From positions 1 through 30,361 of the forward strand of contig SKYG01000354.1 of assembly GCA_007128045.1 (NCBI GenBank): 30,361 nucleotides of DNA, written 5' to 3'. Source of the DNA: Bacteroidales bacterium. Lineage in GTDB: Bacteria; Bacteroidota; Bacteroidia; Bacteroidales; UBA7960. A program made the translations under genes and the position numbers. The notes beneath the pieces are model-generated. The model saw only the letters and a program-made list of their open reading frames with translations, ran no database searches and had not been told where the DNA came from. This document shows, in pieces, positions 16,824 to 23,737 of the stretch; position 1 is the stretch's first letter, and each line of letters opens with the position of its first letter.

Positions 16824-18119
16824 TTAGAACCCCAGCAGCCCGGGCAGCCACAAGCTGATGATTGGCAGATAAGTGATTACCATCAACACGATGATCATGG
16901 CCACGAACATGGGCAGAAGTGGTCTGATCACTTCCTGGATGTTGATCTTTGCCACGCTGCACCCAATAAACAAGACTGATCCGACAGGGGGAGTACACAG
17001 CCCGACGCTGAGGTTAACCACCATGATAATGCCAAAATGGATGGGATCCATCCCAAGATCGACAACTACCGGTAAAAAGATGGGTGTGAATATTAGTACC
17101 GCAGGAGTCATATCCATGAAAACCCCTACAAAAAGCAATATCAGGTTGATAACTAACAGGATGATGAACTTGTTATCGCTAATTGCCAATAATCCCTCAC
17201 TAACACTTTGTGGGATATTTGCATACGACATCACCCAGGAAAGGCCCATCGATGTGCCAACCAGCAGCAATACGATGGCGGTGATGCCAACTGTTCGCAG
17301 AAGTATTGCCGGTAAGTGGCTAAATGTTACCTGTTTGTAGATCATTGACAGGATAAGTGTATATAGTACAGCGATGGCAGATGCTTCGGTGGCAGTAAAG
17401 TAACCGGCAATGATCCCCCCGATCACAATGACGAGCAGAAACAGGCTTGGCATGGCATCAAGAAATTTAAAGATACCATCTTTAAGGCCTACCTTTTCAC
17501 CCACGGGATAGTTTTTACGGTAGGCATATGCTGCTGCAACACCCATCAGGGTAAGGCCGGTAAGGATTCCGGGAATATAGCCTGCGAGGAACAGGGCAGC
17601 AATAGATACGCCGCCACTGGCCAGGCTATATACAATCAATATATTGCTGGGTGGGATCACAAGCCCTGTAGTGGCGGAGGTTATGTTCACCGCTGCGCTG
17701 AAACTCCGGTCGTATCCCTCTTCGGCCATTTTGGGTGTCATGAAACTACCTATGGCTGAAGCAGATGCAGCTGCTGACCCGGATATGGCACCAAAAAGCA
17801 TATTGGCCATAATGTTCACAAAAGCCAGCCCACCGGGAAGCCTTCCCACCAGGACTTTGGCAAAGTCGATCAGCCGGATGGCTATACCACCCTGGTTCAT
17901 CAGTTGGCCTGCAAGGATAAAAAATGGTATGGCTAACAGGGCAAAGCTGTCGAGTGCTGTTGCCATTCGTTGGGCGAAGGTGGTGAAGGCCGGCAAGGGC
18001 ATAATGCTGATAAGCAGGGTGATGGTTCCCGAAATGCCAATACTGTATGCTATTGGAACCCCTAAGATCAGTAAAAACAAAAAAGTAGAGACCAATACGA
18101 TAATTTCAATGTATTCCAT
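16824..18119 (-). CDS. dctM: TRAP transporter large permease (DctM)
   Basis: The 431-residue protein has about 12 membrane helices and is the DctM subunit of a tripartite ATP-independent periplasmic transporter. Typical segments are the start (LVSTFLFLLILGVPIAYSIG), PFFILAGQLMNQGGIAIRL, LPGGLAFVNIMANMLFGAISGSAAASASAIGSFMTPKMAEEGYDRSFSAAVNITSATTGLVIPPSN, the helical-hairpin segments and FLPVVVDLGMDPIHFGIIMVVNLSVGLCTPPVG. TRAP importers are driven by Na+ together with the ligand bound by DctP. It is the last gene of eda-dctP-dctQ-dctM, and a 7-bp array lies just upstream of its start. Confidence 0.96.
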   Translation of the reverse strand: MEYIEIIVLVSTFLFLLILGVPIAYSIGISGTITLLISIMPLPAFTTFAQRMATALDSFALLAIPFFILAGQLMNQGGIAIRLIDFAKVLVGRLPGGLAFVNIMANMLFGAISGSAAASASAIGSFMTPKMAEEGYDRSFSAAVNITSATTGLVIPPSNILIVYSLASGGVSIAALFLAGYIPGILTGLTLMGVAAAYAYRKNYPVGEKVGLKDGIFKFLDAMPSLFLLVIVIGGIIAGYFTATEASAIAVLYTLILSMIYKQVTFSHLPAILLRTVGITAIVLLLVGTSMGLSWVMSYANIPQSVSEGLLAISDNKFIILLVINLILLFVGVFMDMTPAVLIFTPIFLPVVVDLGMDPIHFGIIMVVNLSVGLCTPPVGSVLFIGCSVAKINIQEVIRPLLPMFVAMIIVLMVITYLPIISLWLPGLLGF

Positions 18120-18131
18120 GGTGAAGTTGCT

Positions 18132-18173
18132 GGTTATGGGTTACGGGTTACAGGTTACGGGTTGCGGGTTATG
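18132..18173. repeat. 7-bp tandem array (GGTTAYG) x 6
   Basis: Six consecutive heptamers (GGTTATG, GGTTACG, GGTTACA, GGTTACG, GGTTGCG, GGTTATG) start 12 nt upstream of the dctM ATG. Its word is close to the octamer array at 18834-18937. Confidence 0.9.
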
Positions 18174-18201
18174 GGTTTTGAGTTGGTAGTTGCTTAGCAC
18201 C

Positions 18202-18228
18202 TGTCATTTCGAGCGAAGCGAGAAATCC
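18202..18228. repeat. Dispersed imperfect palindrome TGTCATTTCGAGCG...GAGAAATC
   Basis: The element tgtcatttcgagcgaagcgagaaatccc has complementary ends (ATTTC/GAAAT). I know closely similar sequences as abundant intergenic repeats in many bacterial genomes (TGTCATTTCGA-CG-AG-GAGAAATC). A diverged copy lies between atpB and atpD. Confidence 0.65.
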
Positions 18229-18251
18229 CCTACAGATCGAAGGTCCCCAGG

Positions 18252-18755
18252 TTACCGGGTTTCCTCAGTGCTCAGTGCTTTGTTATGGGTTTGTTTCCAA
18301 ATCAATCCAATATCATTAATGGCATAATACATAATGAATATACCACTGATGGGAAGAACCAGGTACACGAAACCTACAGGTATTTGCAGCGCGGATGAGA
18401 TTTGGTTTAGGTGAAAAGTGATATAAACCAGGTTGCTGCCACCAATTACGAGTACGATCAGGGCAAAACCTGTAATCAGAATATTGATAAAGGTTTGTAG
18501 TCTTTTGTTTTTTTCTTCAGTCAGCTTCTTGGATATCAGGTCAATTGCCAGATGCTGTTTTTGTCCTGTTGCATACGCAGCGCCTAATAATCCTACCCAG
18601 ATCAGCAGGTAGCCAGCCAATTCATCAGTGAATGAGCTGGGGTGACCAACAATAAACCGGCTGGCAACCTGCCATAAAACATTTAATACAAGAACGCCCA
18701 TAAAAATGGTTACCAGGGTGCCGAGGAAGGTGTCAATGTTTTTTCTGATATGCAT
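18252..18755 (-). CDS. dctQ: TRAP transporter small permease (DctQ)
   Basis: The 167-residue protein has four predicted membrane helices (about 13-35, 48-66, 86-110 and 128-150) and the usual DctQ pattern FTDELAGYLLIWVGLLGAAYATGQKQHLAIDLISKKL. It stabilises the DctM subunit and helps dock the binding protein. It lies between dctP and dctM in the same transcription unit, with spacers of 187 and 132 nt. These are unusually long for a TRAP operon and are filled with repeats. Confidence 0.94.
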   Translation of the reverse strand: MHIRKNIDTFLGTLVTIFMGVLVLNVLWQVASRFIVGHPSSFTDELAGYLLIWVGLLGAAYATGQKQHLAIDLISKKLTEEKNKRLQTFINILITGFALIVLVIGGSNLVYITFHLNQISSALQIPVGFVYLVLPISGIFIMYYAINDIGLIWKQTHNKALSTEETR

Positions 18756-18803
18756 GTTAGTTGTGGGTTACGTGTTGTTAGTTGTGGGTTGTGGGTTGTT
18801 TCG

Positions 18804-18827
18804 TAGGGGCGACCCTTGTGGTCGCCT
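18804..18827. repeat. REP-like hairpin GGCGACC/GGTCGCC
   Basis: GTAGGGGCGACC-CTTGT-GGTCGCCT forms a perfect 7-bp stem plus one wobble with a 5-nt loop. It has the same TAGGGGCGA lead-in as the hairpin at 16763-16784, and it directly precedes the octamer array. Confidence 0.7.
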
Positions 18828-18833
18828 GTTGCG

Positions 18834-18937
18834 AGGTTACCAGGTTATCGGGTTGCCAGGTTACCAGGTTACCAGGTTGCCAGGTTGCCAGGTTACCAGG
18901 TTACCAGGTTACCAGGTTGTCAGGTTACCAGGTTACG
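18834..18937. repeat. 8-bp tandem array (AGGTTACC) x 13
   Basis: Thirteen consecutive octamers fit the consensus AGGTTRCC, with seven exact AGGTTACC copies and variants AGGTTGCC, AGGTTATC, AGGTTGTC and GGGTTGCC. The array ends 5 nt from the dctP stop codon and fills most of the dctP-dctQ gap. It is the longest array in the window. Short reading frames through it give repeated QVTRLPGY and are artefacts. Confidence 0.95.
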
Positions 18938-18942
18938 GGTTG

Positions 18943-19944
18943 TCATTCCTGCTCCAGTGCCTGGATTCGTTGCACCAGGTTGTAAATTCTTTCATCCTGT
19001 TTATAGGTTTCATAAAGTGGTTGCACCAGGTCAATGAATGGTTGTTTGTCGGGATATGTTACGGTAACGCCCGCAGCCTTTACCTGTTCCAGTGAGTGTT
19101 TTTCTGATTCAGCCCATAGTTTACGCTGGTATACAGCAGATTCATCGGCTGCTTCCTGCAGCCATTGTTGTTCCTGTTCTGACAGCTGGTTCCATATCTT
19201 GGTGCTTATCAGCAGTACGTCAGGTATGGTTGAGTGTTCATTGATGGAGTAAAAGCGACAAACCTCATAGTGGTGCGACAGGTAGAAGCTGGGCGGGTTG
19301 TTTTCTGCCCCGTCCACAACCCCTCCCTGAAGGGCTGTATATAATTCTCCCCACGAGATGGGTGTTGGCGACCCGCCAAAAGCACGTATCATGTTCACCG
19401 CGGAAGGGCTTTGCATTACCCTGATCTTCAATCCCCTCAGGTCATCCGGATGTTCTATGGGGCGATCTTTTGTATAGAAACTTCTGCTTCCGGCATCATA
19501 GAATGTAAGCCCCCGAAGCCAGAACTGTTCACCATCCATCAGTATCTCTCTGCCGATGTCACTGTCAAGAACCCGGTGATTATGCTCAGTACTCTTGAAA
19601 ATATAAGGCAATCCAAAAATGCGATAACTTGGTGCAAAGCCTTCCATAATGGCGGCAGAAACCTTTGTGATGGCCAGGCTTCCAATTTGAAGCATTTCTA
19701 CATTTTCTCGCTCAGAACCCAGTTGGGCACTTGGATATACGTCGAGACGCATATGTCCATCAGACTTTTCCCAAACGCGGTCAGCCATAAATACCATGCC
19801 TTTATGCACAGAGTGGCTTCTGTCAAGGCCATGCGCCAGTTTAAGTACTGTAACATGATCACGTTGAACGCAGGCTGACACGGAGAATAGGAGCGATATT
19901 GTCAGTAGGTACAGGAATTGGGGGTATATGAATTTTGTTGACAT
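18943..19944 (-). CDS. dctP: TRAP transporter substrate-binding protein (DctP), probably hexuronate type
   Basis: The 333-residue periplasmic binding protein has a lipoprotein signal peptide ending in SVSAC (Cys25). Family features are LAHGLDRSHSVHKGMVFMADRV, the ligand-carboxylate Arg in GLKIRVMQSPSAVNM (about residue 170), FGGSPTPISWGELYTALQGGVVDGAENNP and a helical C-terminus. The Arg pairs with the carboxylate of the ligand in TRAP binding proteins. The operon with eda, and the neighbouring kduI and kduD, point to a uronate or deoxy-uronate ligand; this is inference from context. An array of 8-bp repeats fills the 55-nt gap to eda upstream. Confidence 0.94.
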   Translation of the reverse strand: MSTKFIYPQFLYLLTISLLFSVSACVQRDHVTVLKLAHGLDRSHSVHKGMVFMADRVWEKSDGHMRLDVYPSAQLGSERENVEMLQIGSLAITKVSAAIMEGFAPSYRIFGLPYIFKSTEHNHRVLDSDIGREILMDGEQFWLRGLTFYDAGSRSFYTKDRPIEHPDDLRGLKIRVMQSPSAVNMIRAFGGSPTPISWGELYTALQGGVVDGAENNPPSFYLSHHYEVCRFYSINEHSTIPDVLLISTKIWNQLSEQEQQWLQEAADESAVYQRKLWAESEKHSLEQVKAAGVTVTYPDKQPFIDLVQPLYETYKQDERIYNLVQRIQALEQE

Positions 19945-19952
19945 ATGGTGAT

Positions 19953-20008
19953 TAGGAGTTTAGGAGTTGAGGAGTTGAGGAGTTGAGGAGTTGAGGAGTT
20001 TAGGAGTT
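19953..20008. repeat. 8-bp tandem array (GAGGAGTT/TAGGAGTT) x 7
   Basis: Seven consecutive octamers occupy the entire eda-dctP gap. The last unit (20001-20008) lies inside the eda coding region, and the stop TAA (20002-20000) is formed at the junction of units six and seven, so the final codons of eda are made of repeat sequence. Confidence 0.93.
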
Positions 20009-20680
20009 GGGTTGTCGGATTTCGTTAAGGATTTGGATGGTGGCTTTTACTTTATCTGTAAGTTGGGTGAAGGATTTGTTTCTGATGATTTCTTTGGTGA
20101 TTAGCTGTGAGCCCATTCCAACGCAGGTAACCCCGGCTTTAAACCATGCTGAGAGGCTTTCTTTGGTTGGTTCTACACCTCCTGTAGGCATGATGCTGGT
20201 CCAGGGCATGGGGCCTTTAATGGCTTTTACAAAGTCAGGGCCGCCAACTTGTGCACCAGGGAAAATTTTTACAATTTCTGCTCCCAATTCTTCTGCCCTG
20301 GATATTTCCGTAAGGGTTCCACAGCCGGGCGACCAAAGTATTTTACGCCTGTTGCAAGTGACTGCCATGTCTTCCTTCAGTACCGGAGATACGATAAAAT
20401 TTGCTCCGAGCTGAATATATAATGAGGCTGTGGCGGCTTCTATGATAGAACCTGCGCCGAGTATTAATTCCGGGATTTCCTCTTTCAGCTTCTTATTTAC
20501 CTTTTCAAACACCTCGTGGGCATAATCACCCCGGTTGGTAAATTCAAATACACGCAAACCTCCCTGAAAACATGCTTTAATCACCTGATAGCATGTGTCG
20601 TGATCAGGATGGTAAAAAACAGGGATGATTCCGTTTTGTTGCATTTGAAGTGCTACCTCAAGTCTGGAAAATGTTGCCAT
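20000..20680 (-). CDS. eda: KDPG/KHG aldolase (2-keto-3-deoxy-6-phosphogluconate aldolase)
   Basis: A 226-residue class I aldolase that cleaves KDPG to pyruvate and glyceraldehyde-3-phosphate, the last step of ketodeoxy-sugar-acid catabolism. Catalytic residues fit the E. coli enzyme: E46 in VFEFTNRGD and the Schiff-base K138 in EIVKIFPGAQVGGPDF, followed by the phosphate-binding MPTGGV. Length is slightly above the usual 205-213, with a short extra C-terminus. It is the first gene of the eda-dctP-dctQ-dctM unit, transcribed from a promoter whose start overlaps a LacI-type operator (20716-20729), and is divergent from the lacI-family gene. Confidence 0.95.
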   Translation of the reverse strand: MATFSRLEVALQMQQNGIIPVFYHPDHDTCYQVIKACFQGGLRVFEFTNRGDYAHEVFEKVNKKLKEEIPELILGAGSIIEAATASLYIQLGANFIVSPVLKEDMAVTCNRRKILWSPGCGTLTEISRAEELGAEIVKIFPGAQVGGPDFVKAIKGPMPWTSIMPTGGVEPTKESLSAWFKAGVTCVGMGSQLITKEIIRNKSFTQLTDKVKATIQILNEIRQPNS

Positions 20681-20715
20681 AACTGATTCTTGTAGGGTGA
20701 AAATTGGTTTGATAA

Positions 20716-20729
20716 TACAATCGATTGCA
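20716..20729. promoter_or_regulatory. LacI-family operator between eda and lacI (TACAATCGATTGCA)
   Basis: The 14-bp element has a perfect CAATCGATTG palindrome at its centre and fits the LacI-family pattern TGCAAnCGnTTGCA. Read toward eda it is TGCAATCGATTGTA and directly abuts the eda -7 box TATTTTTG (20737-20730). A repressor bound here would cover the eda transcription start. It also lies just upstream of the candidate lacI -7 box (20740-20747), so the regulator probably controls itself too. Confidence 0.8.
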
Positions 20730-20737
20730 CAAAAATA
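20730..20737 (-). promoter_or_regulatory. eda -7 promoter box (TATTTTTG)
   Basis: The minus strand reads TATTTTTG, a match to TAnnTTTG, with the operator starting at the next base. The -33 element is weak: a TTTC about 20 nt upstream is the best fit. Transcription would start near 20723, inside the operator. Confidence 0.6.
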
Positions 20738-20739
20738 AA

Positions 20740-20747
20740 TATCTTTG
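20740..20747 (+). promoter_or_regulatory. Candidate lacI-family gene -7 box (TATCTTTG)
   Basis: TATCTTTG matches TAnnTTTG and lies 56 nt before the regulator's ATG. The operator at 20716-20729 covers its -33 region, which fits autoregulation. No good -33 sequence is seen at the usual spacing. Confidence 0.5.
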
Positions 20748-20803
20748 TTGGAAAAAAGAAATCAAAGCATAAAAATAGGCATTTGATTTTGATCTGACCA
20801 GGG

Positions 20804-21838
20804 ATGAATAAGAAAAAAAAATATACCATACAGGATATAGCCAAAGAGTTGAATACGACTGCCTCCACGGTATCACGGGCTTTACAGGATAACCCCCGCA
20901 TCAGTGAGAAGATGCGAAAATCCGTGAAGGAACTGGCAGACAGGCTTGACTACCACCCCGATTTCAGGGCTTTGAGTTTAAAGAAGGGCAGTGGACGAAC
21001 CATTGGTGTGATGGTTCCCCATATTGATCGTTATTTTTTTTCTACCGTATTGAGGGGAATTGATGAGGTTGCTACTGAGATGAAATACAGCGTGTTGATA
21101 TGTCAGTCTTTTGAATCTGCCGAAAAAGAGGAGTTGCTGATAAAAAGCCTGTTAAGTGGGAAAGTTGATGGTATGTTGGCTTCAGTAGCTGCATCAACAA
21201 AGCATGCCTCTCATTTTGAACTATTTGGGAAGAGGGGCATACCATTGGTTTTTTTTGACCGGGCATGGATGCCAATGAATGTCAGCAAGGTAGTTATTGA
21301 CGACTATGCCGGGGCTGTGGCATCAGTAAGGCATCTGGTGGAGGCCGGATGCCGGACAATTGCACATCTTGCCGGCCCACAGCATATTAATGTTTATAAA
21401 AACAGAACGTCCGGCTACCTGGATACCTTAAAGGAATATGGTCTTCAGATGGATGAATCAATGATTTTTCAGAATACAATAACACGTGAGACCGGTTGTA
21501 AAGCCATGTCAGAGATACTTGCGATGGATAACTTGCCTGATGGCATTTTCTCTTCGGGCGATTATTCTGCCCTGGGTGCAATCATTTGTGCCCGTGAGAA
21601 TGGTATAAGGGTGCCTCAGGATATAGCTATTACAGGGTTTGCCAATGAGCCTTTCGGTTCCATTATTCACCCCTCATTAACATCTGTTGATCAGCACGGG
21701 GCAGAGATGGGCAGGCAGGCAGCTTCTTTACTGATTGAAGAAATGGAATCAAACATCGAATATTTCATTCCCAGAACCATCGTATTAAAACCAAAGCTGA
21801 TTATAAGGGATTCCTCACAAAGAAAACCCAACCATTAA
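20804..21838 (+). CDS. LacI-family transcriptional regulator of the uronate locus
   Basis: The 344-residue protein has the LacI N-terminal helix-turn-helix (residues 7-27, YTIQDIAKELNTTASTVSRAL), the hinge helix (RALSLKKGSGRTIGVMVP) and a sugar-binding periplasmic-protein-like domain to the end (PDGIFSSGDYSALGAIICARENGIRVPQDIAITGFANEPFGSIIHPSLTSVDQ). It sits between eda (divergent) and kduI (downstream), each with a matching 14-bp operator adjoining its -7 box, so these are its likely targets. The inducer would probably be a uronate intermediate such as KDG or its phosphate. The specific name is not assigned. Confidence 0.95.
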   Translation: MNKKKKYTIQDIAKELNTTASTVSRALQDNPRISEKMRKSVKELADRLDYHPDFRALSLKKGSGRTIGVMVPHIDRYFFSTVLRGIDEVATEMKYSVLICQSFESAEKEELLIKSLLSGKVDGMLASVAASTKHASHFELFGKRGIPLVFFDRAWMPMNVSKVVIDDYAGAVASVRHLVEAGCRTIAHLAGPQHINVYKNRTSGYLDTLKEYGLQMDESMIFQNTITRETGCKAMSEILAMDNLPDGIFSSGDYSALGAIICARENGIRVPQDIAITGFANEPFGSIIHPSLTSVDQHGAEMGRQAASLLIEEMESNIEYFIPRTIVLKPKLIIRDSSQRKPNH

Positions 21839-21850
21839 GAACAGAATTGA

Positions 21851-21882
21851 TTTGCGTATAATTAAATTAAATTTTACCTTTG
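21851..21882 (+). promoter_or_regulatory. kduI promoter (TTTG-N20-TACCTTTG)
   Basis: The -33 TTTG (21851-21854) and -7 TACCTTTG (21875-21882) are separated by 20 nt, an excellent match to the Bacteroidetes promoter. Transcription would start near 21889, inside the operator that begins at 21883, leaving a leader of about 30 nt before the kduI ATG. Confidence 0.75.
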
Positions 21883-21896
21883 TGCAAACGATTGCT
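21883..21896. promoter_or_regulatory. LacI-family operator upstream of kduI (TGCAAACGATTGCT)
   Basis: The half-sites GCAA and TTGC flank a central CG, as in TGCAAnCGnTTGCA. It directly follows the -7 box, the same placement as the operator in front of eda, so both promoters should be blocked by the same repressor. Confidence 0.75.
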
Positions 21897-21918
21897 CAAA
21901 ATTTAATATAGTATAATT

Positions 21919-22761
21919 ATGGCTGTAAATTATCAAATTCGTTATGCATCCCACCCAAAAGATTTTGTGGGATTTGACACCCGTAGGATTCGTGAGGAGT
22001 TTTTAATCGAGAACATTTTTGTTGAAAACCAGATAAACCTTGTGTATTCTATGTACGACCGGTATATAGTTGGTGGCGCAAGCCCCATCGATACGCGACT
22101 GGTATTGGAGACTATTGATCCGATCAAAGCCGATCATTTTTTACACCGCCGCGAACTGGGCATTATTAATGTTGGCGGTAAAGGCAAGGTTGCTGTTGAT
22201 GATAAAACATATTCGTTAAATAATAAGGAAGCTTTATACGTTGGGATGGGGGATAAGCTGGTCAGTTTCGAGAGCGAGGATGCTTCATCTCCGGCTTTGT
22301 TCTATCTGAACAGTGCGCCGGCCCACCATGCATTTCCGGATAAGCAGGTAACTCTGGCAGATGCACAGTCAATGGAAATGGGTTCTCTGGAGACCTCCAA
22401 CGCCAGAACCATCAATAAATTGATCGTGAATGGCGTGGTAGAAACATGTCAGCTTCAGATGGGTATGACCATGCTCAAGCCTGGTAGTGTATGGAATACC
22501 ATGCCGCCACATGTTCACTCAAGGCGCATGGAAGCCTATTTCTATTTTGAAGTCCCGGAAGGACAGGCGGTATGTCACTTTATGGGACAACCCACTGAAA
22601 CCAGGAATCTGTGGATGAAAAATCATCAGGCGGTACTTTCTCCTTCCTGGTCAATACATGCTGCTGCCGGCACATCAAACTATATCTTTATCTGGGGAAT
22701 GGCTGGCGAAAACCTCGATTATGCAGATATGGATATGGCACGTATTGAGGATATCAGGTAA
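21919..22761 (+). CDS. kduI: 5-dehydro-4-deoxy-D-glucuronate isomerase
   Basis: The 280-residue cupin enzyme interconverts 5-keto-4-deoxyuronate and 2,5-diketo-3-deoxygluconate. Unsaturated uronates released by polysaccharide lyases and glycuronyl hydrolases feed into this step. The zinc ligands of E. coli KduI (H196, H198, E203, H245) are all present at a constant offset of two: H198, H200, E205 (PPHVHSRRMEAY) and H247 (SIHAAAG). Length is the family norm. It is first in kduI-kduD-DUF4861 and has an operator-controlled promoter. No Shine-Dalgarno is visible before the ATG, as is usual for Bacteroidota. Confidence 0.97.
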   Translation: MAVNYQIRYASHPKDFVGFDTRRIREEFLIENIFVENQINLVYSMYDRYIVGGASPIDTRLVLETIDPIKADHFLHRRELGIINVGGKGKVAVDDKTYSLNNKEALYVGMGDKLVSFESEDASSPALFYLNSAPAHHAFPDKQVTLADAQSMEMGSLETSNARTINKLIVNGVVETCQLQMGMTMLKPGSVWNTMPPHVHSRRMEAYFYFEVPEGQAVCHFMGQPTETRNLWMKNHQAVLSPSWSIHAAAGTSNYIFIWGMAGENLDYADMDMARIEDIR

Positions 22762-22771
22762 AGTTGAAAAG

Positions 22772-22819
22772 GTCTGAAAGTCTGAAGGTCTGAAGGTCTG
22801 AAGGTCTGAAGGTCTGAAG
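22772..22819. repeat. 8-bp tandem array (GTCTGAAG) x 6
   Basis: Six consecutive octamers, the first GTCTGAAA and the other five identical, begin 10 nt after the kduI stop. The same word forms the array at 28903-28934, where the downstream gene is on the other strand. GGTAACCTGGTAACTCCGTAACC, related to the AGGTTACC array in reverse complement, follows directly. Confidence 0.93.
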
Positions 22820-22891
22820 GTAACCTGGTAACTCCGTAACCACAAAATATTGAACCAAACATAATTGTAAAAACATTATCTATAGAAAAAC

Positions 22892-23686
22892 ATGTCACAC
22901 ACATTATTCGACCTTACAGGAAAAACAGCTCTTGTTACAGGGGCATCACATGGATTGGGAATGGCAATGGCCAAGGGGCTTGCCTCTGCCGGTGCCACAA
23001 TAGTATTTAATGACCTGGATTCGGAAAGGGTAAAGCAAGCCCTGGAAGACTATAAGGCCTCGGGTATTGAAGCCCATGGATATGTCTTTGATGTAACTGA
23101 TGAAGAAGCGGTAAAGCTACAGGTTGCCACCATTGAATCTGAAGTCGCTCCGATAGATATTCTGATCAATAATGCCGGTATCATCAAAAGGGTACCCATG
23201 CTGGATATGGCTGTATCCGATTTCAGGCAAGTGATTGATATCGATTTGGTAGGCCCTTTTATTATGGGTAGAGCTGTTGCTGCCAGTATGGTTCGGCGCG
23301 GTAAAGGCGGAAAGATCATTAATATGTGTTCCATGATGAGTGAGTTGGGCCGAAATTCTGTATCTGCCTATGCTGCTGCAAAAGGTGGGTTGAAGATGTT
23401 AACCAGGAATATGGCCACAGAATGGGCGAAATATGGAATTCAGGCCAACGGCATTGGTCCGGGCTATTTTGCAACGTCACAGACAGCCCCAATCAGGGTA
23501 GGAGGACATCCTTTCAACGAATTTATAATTCACAGAACCCCCGCAGGTCGTTGGGGTAATCCTGATGAATTGCAGGGTGCAGCTATCTTCCTGGCTTCGG
23601 CTGCATCAGATTTCGTTAACGGACATGTGCTATACGTAGATGGCGGAATCCTGGCCACTATAGGAAAGCCATCCAATGAGGAATAA
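22892..23686 (+). CDS. kduD: 2-dehydro-3-deoxy-D-gluconate 5-dehydrogenase (SDR family)
   Basis: The 264-residue classical short-chain dehydrogenase has the cofactor motif TGASHGLG (16-23), NNAG (93-96) and catalytic S147, Y160 and K164 (SAYAAAKGG). It ends with the usual GRWGNPDELQGAAIFLASAASDFVNGHVLYVDGG. KduD reduces 2,5-diketo-3-deoxygluconate to KDG with NADH. Sequence alone does not separate KduD from gluconate 5-dehydrogenase, but its place behind kduI in the same unit favours KduD. An 8-bp array fills much of the 130-nt gap before it. Confidence 0.9.
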   Translation: MSHTLFDLTGKTALVTGASHGLGMAMAKGLASAGATIVFNDLDSERVKQALEDYKASGIEAHGYVFDVTDEEAVKLQVATIESEVAPIDILINNAGIIKRVPMLDMAVSDFRQVIDIDLVGPFIMGRAVAASMVRRGKGGKIINMCSMMSELGRNSVSAYAAAKGGLKMLTRNMATEWAKYGIQANGIGPGYFATSQTAPIRVGGHPFNEFIIHRTPAGRWGNPDELQGAAIFLASAASDFVNGHVLYVDGGILATIGKPSNEE

Positions 23687-23693
23687 ACCAGGT

Positions 23694-23725
23694 GAATTGT
23701 TGAATTGTTGAATTGTTGAATTGTT
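23694..23725. repeat. 8-bp tandem array (GAATTGTT) x 4
   Basis: Four exact octamers begin 7 nt after the kduD stop and end 12 nt before the next ATG, occupying most of the gap. Confidence 0.92.
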
Positions 23726-23737
23726 AATTGTACTAGA

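Noticed and set aside
18834..18937. CRISPR array
   Set aside because: Units of 8 bp directly adjoining each other without spacers are not a CRISPR; no cas genes.
18706..19095. Plus-strand frames with repeated QVTRLPGY
   Set aside because: They are translations of the 8-bp tandem array; no start context or protein features.
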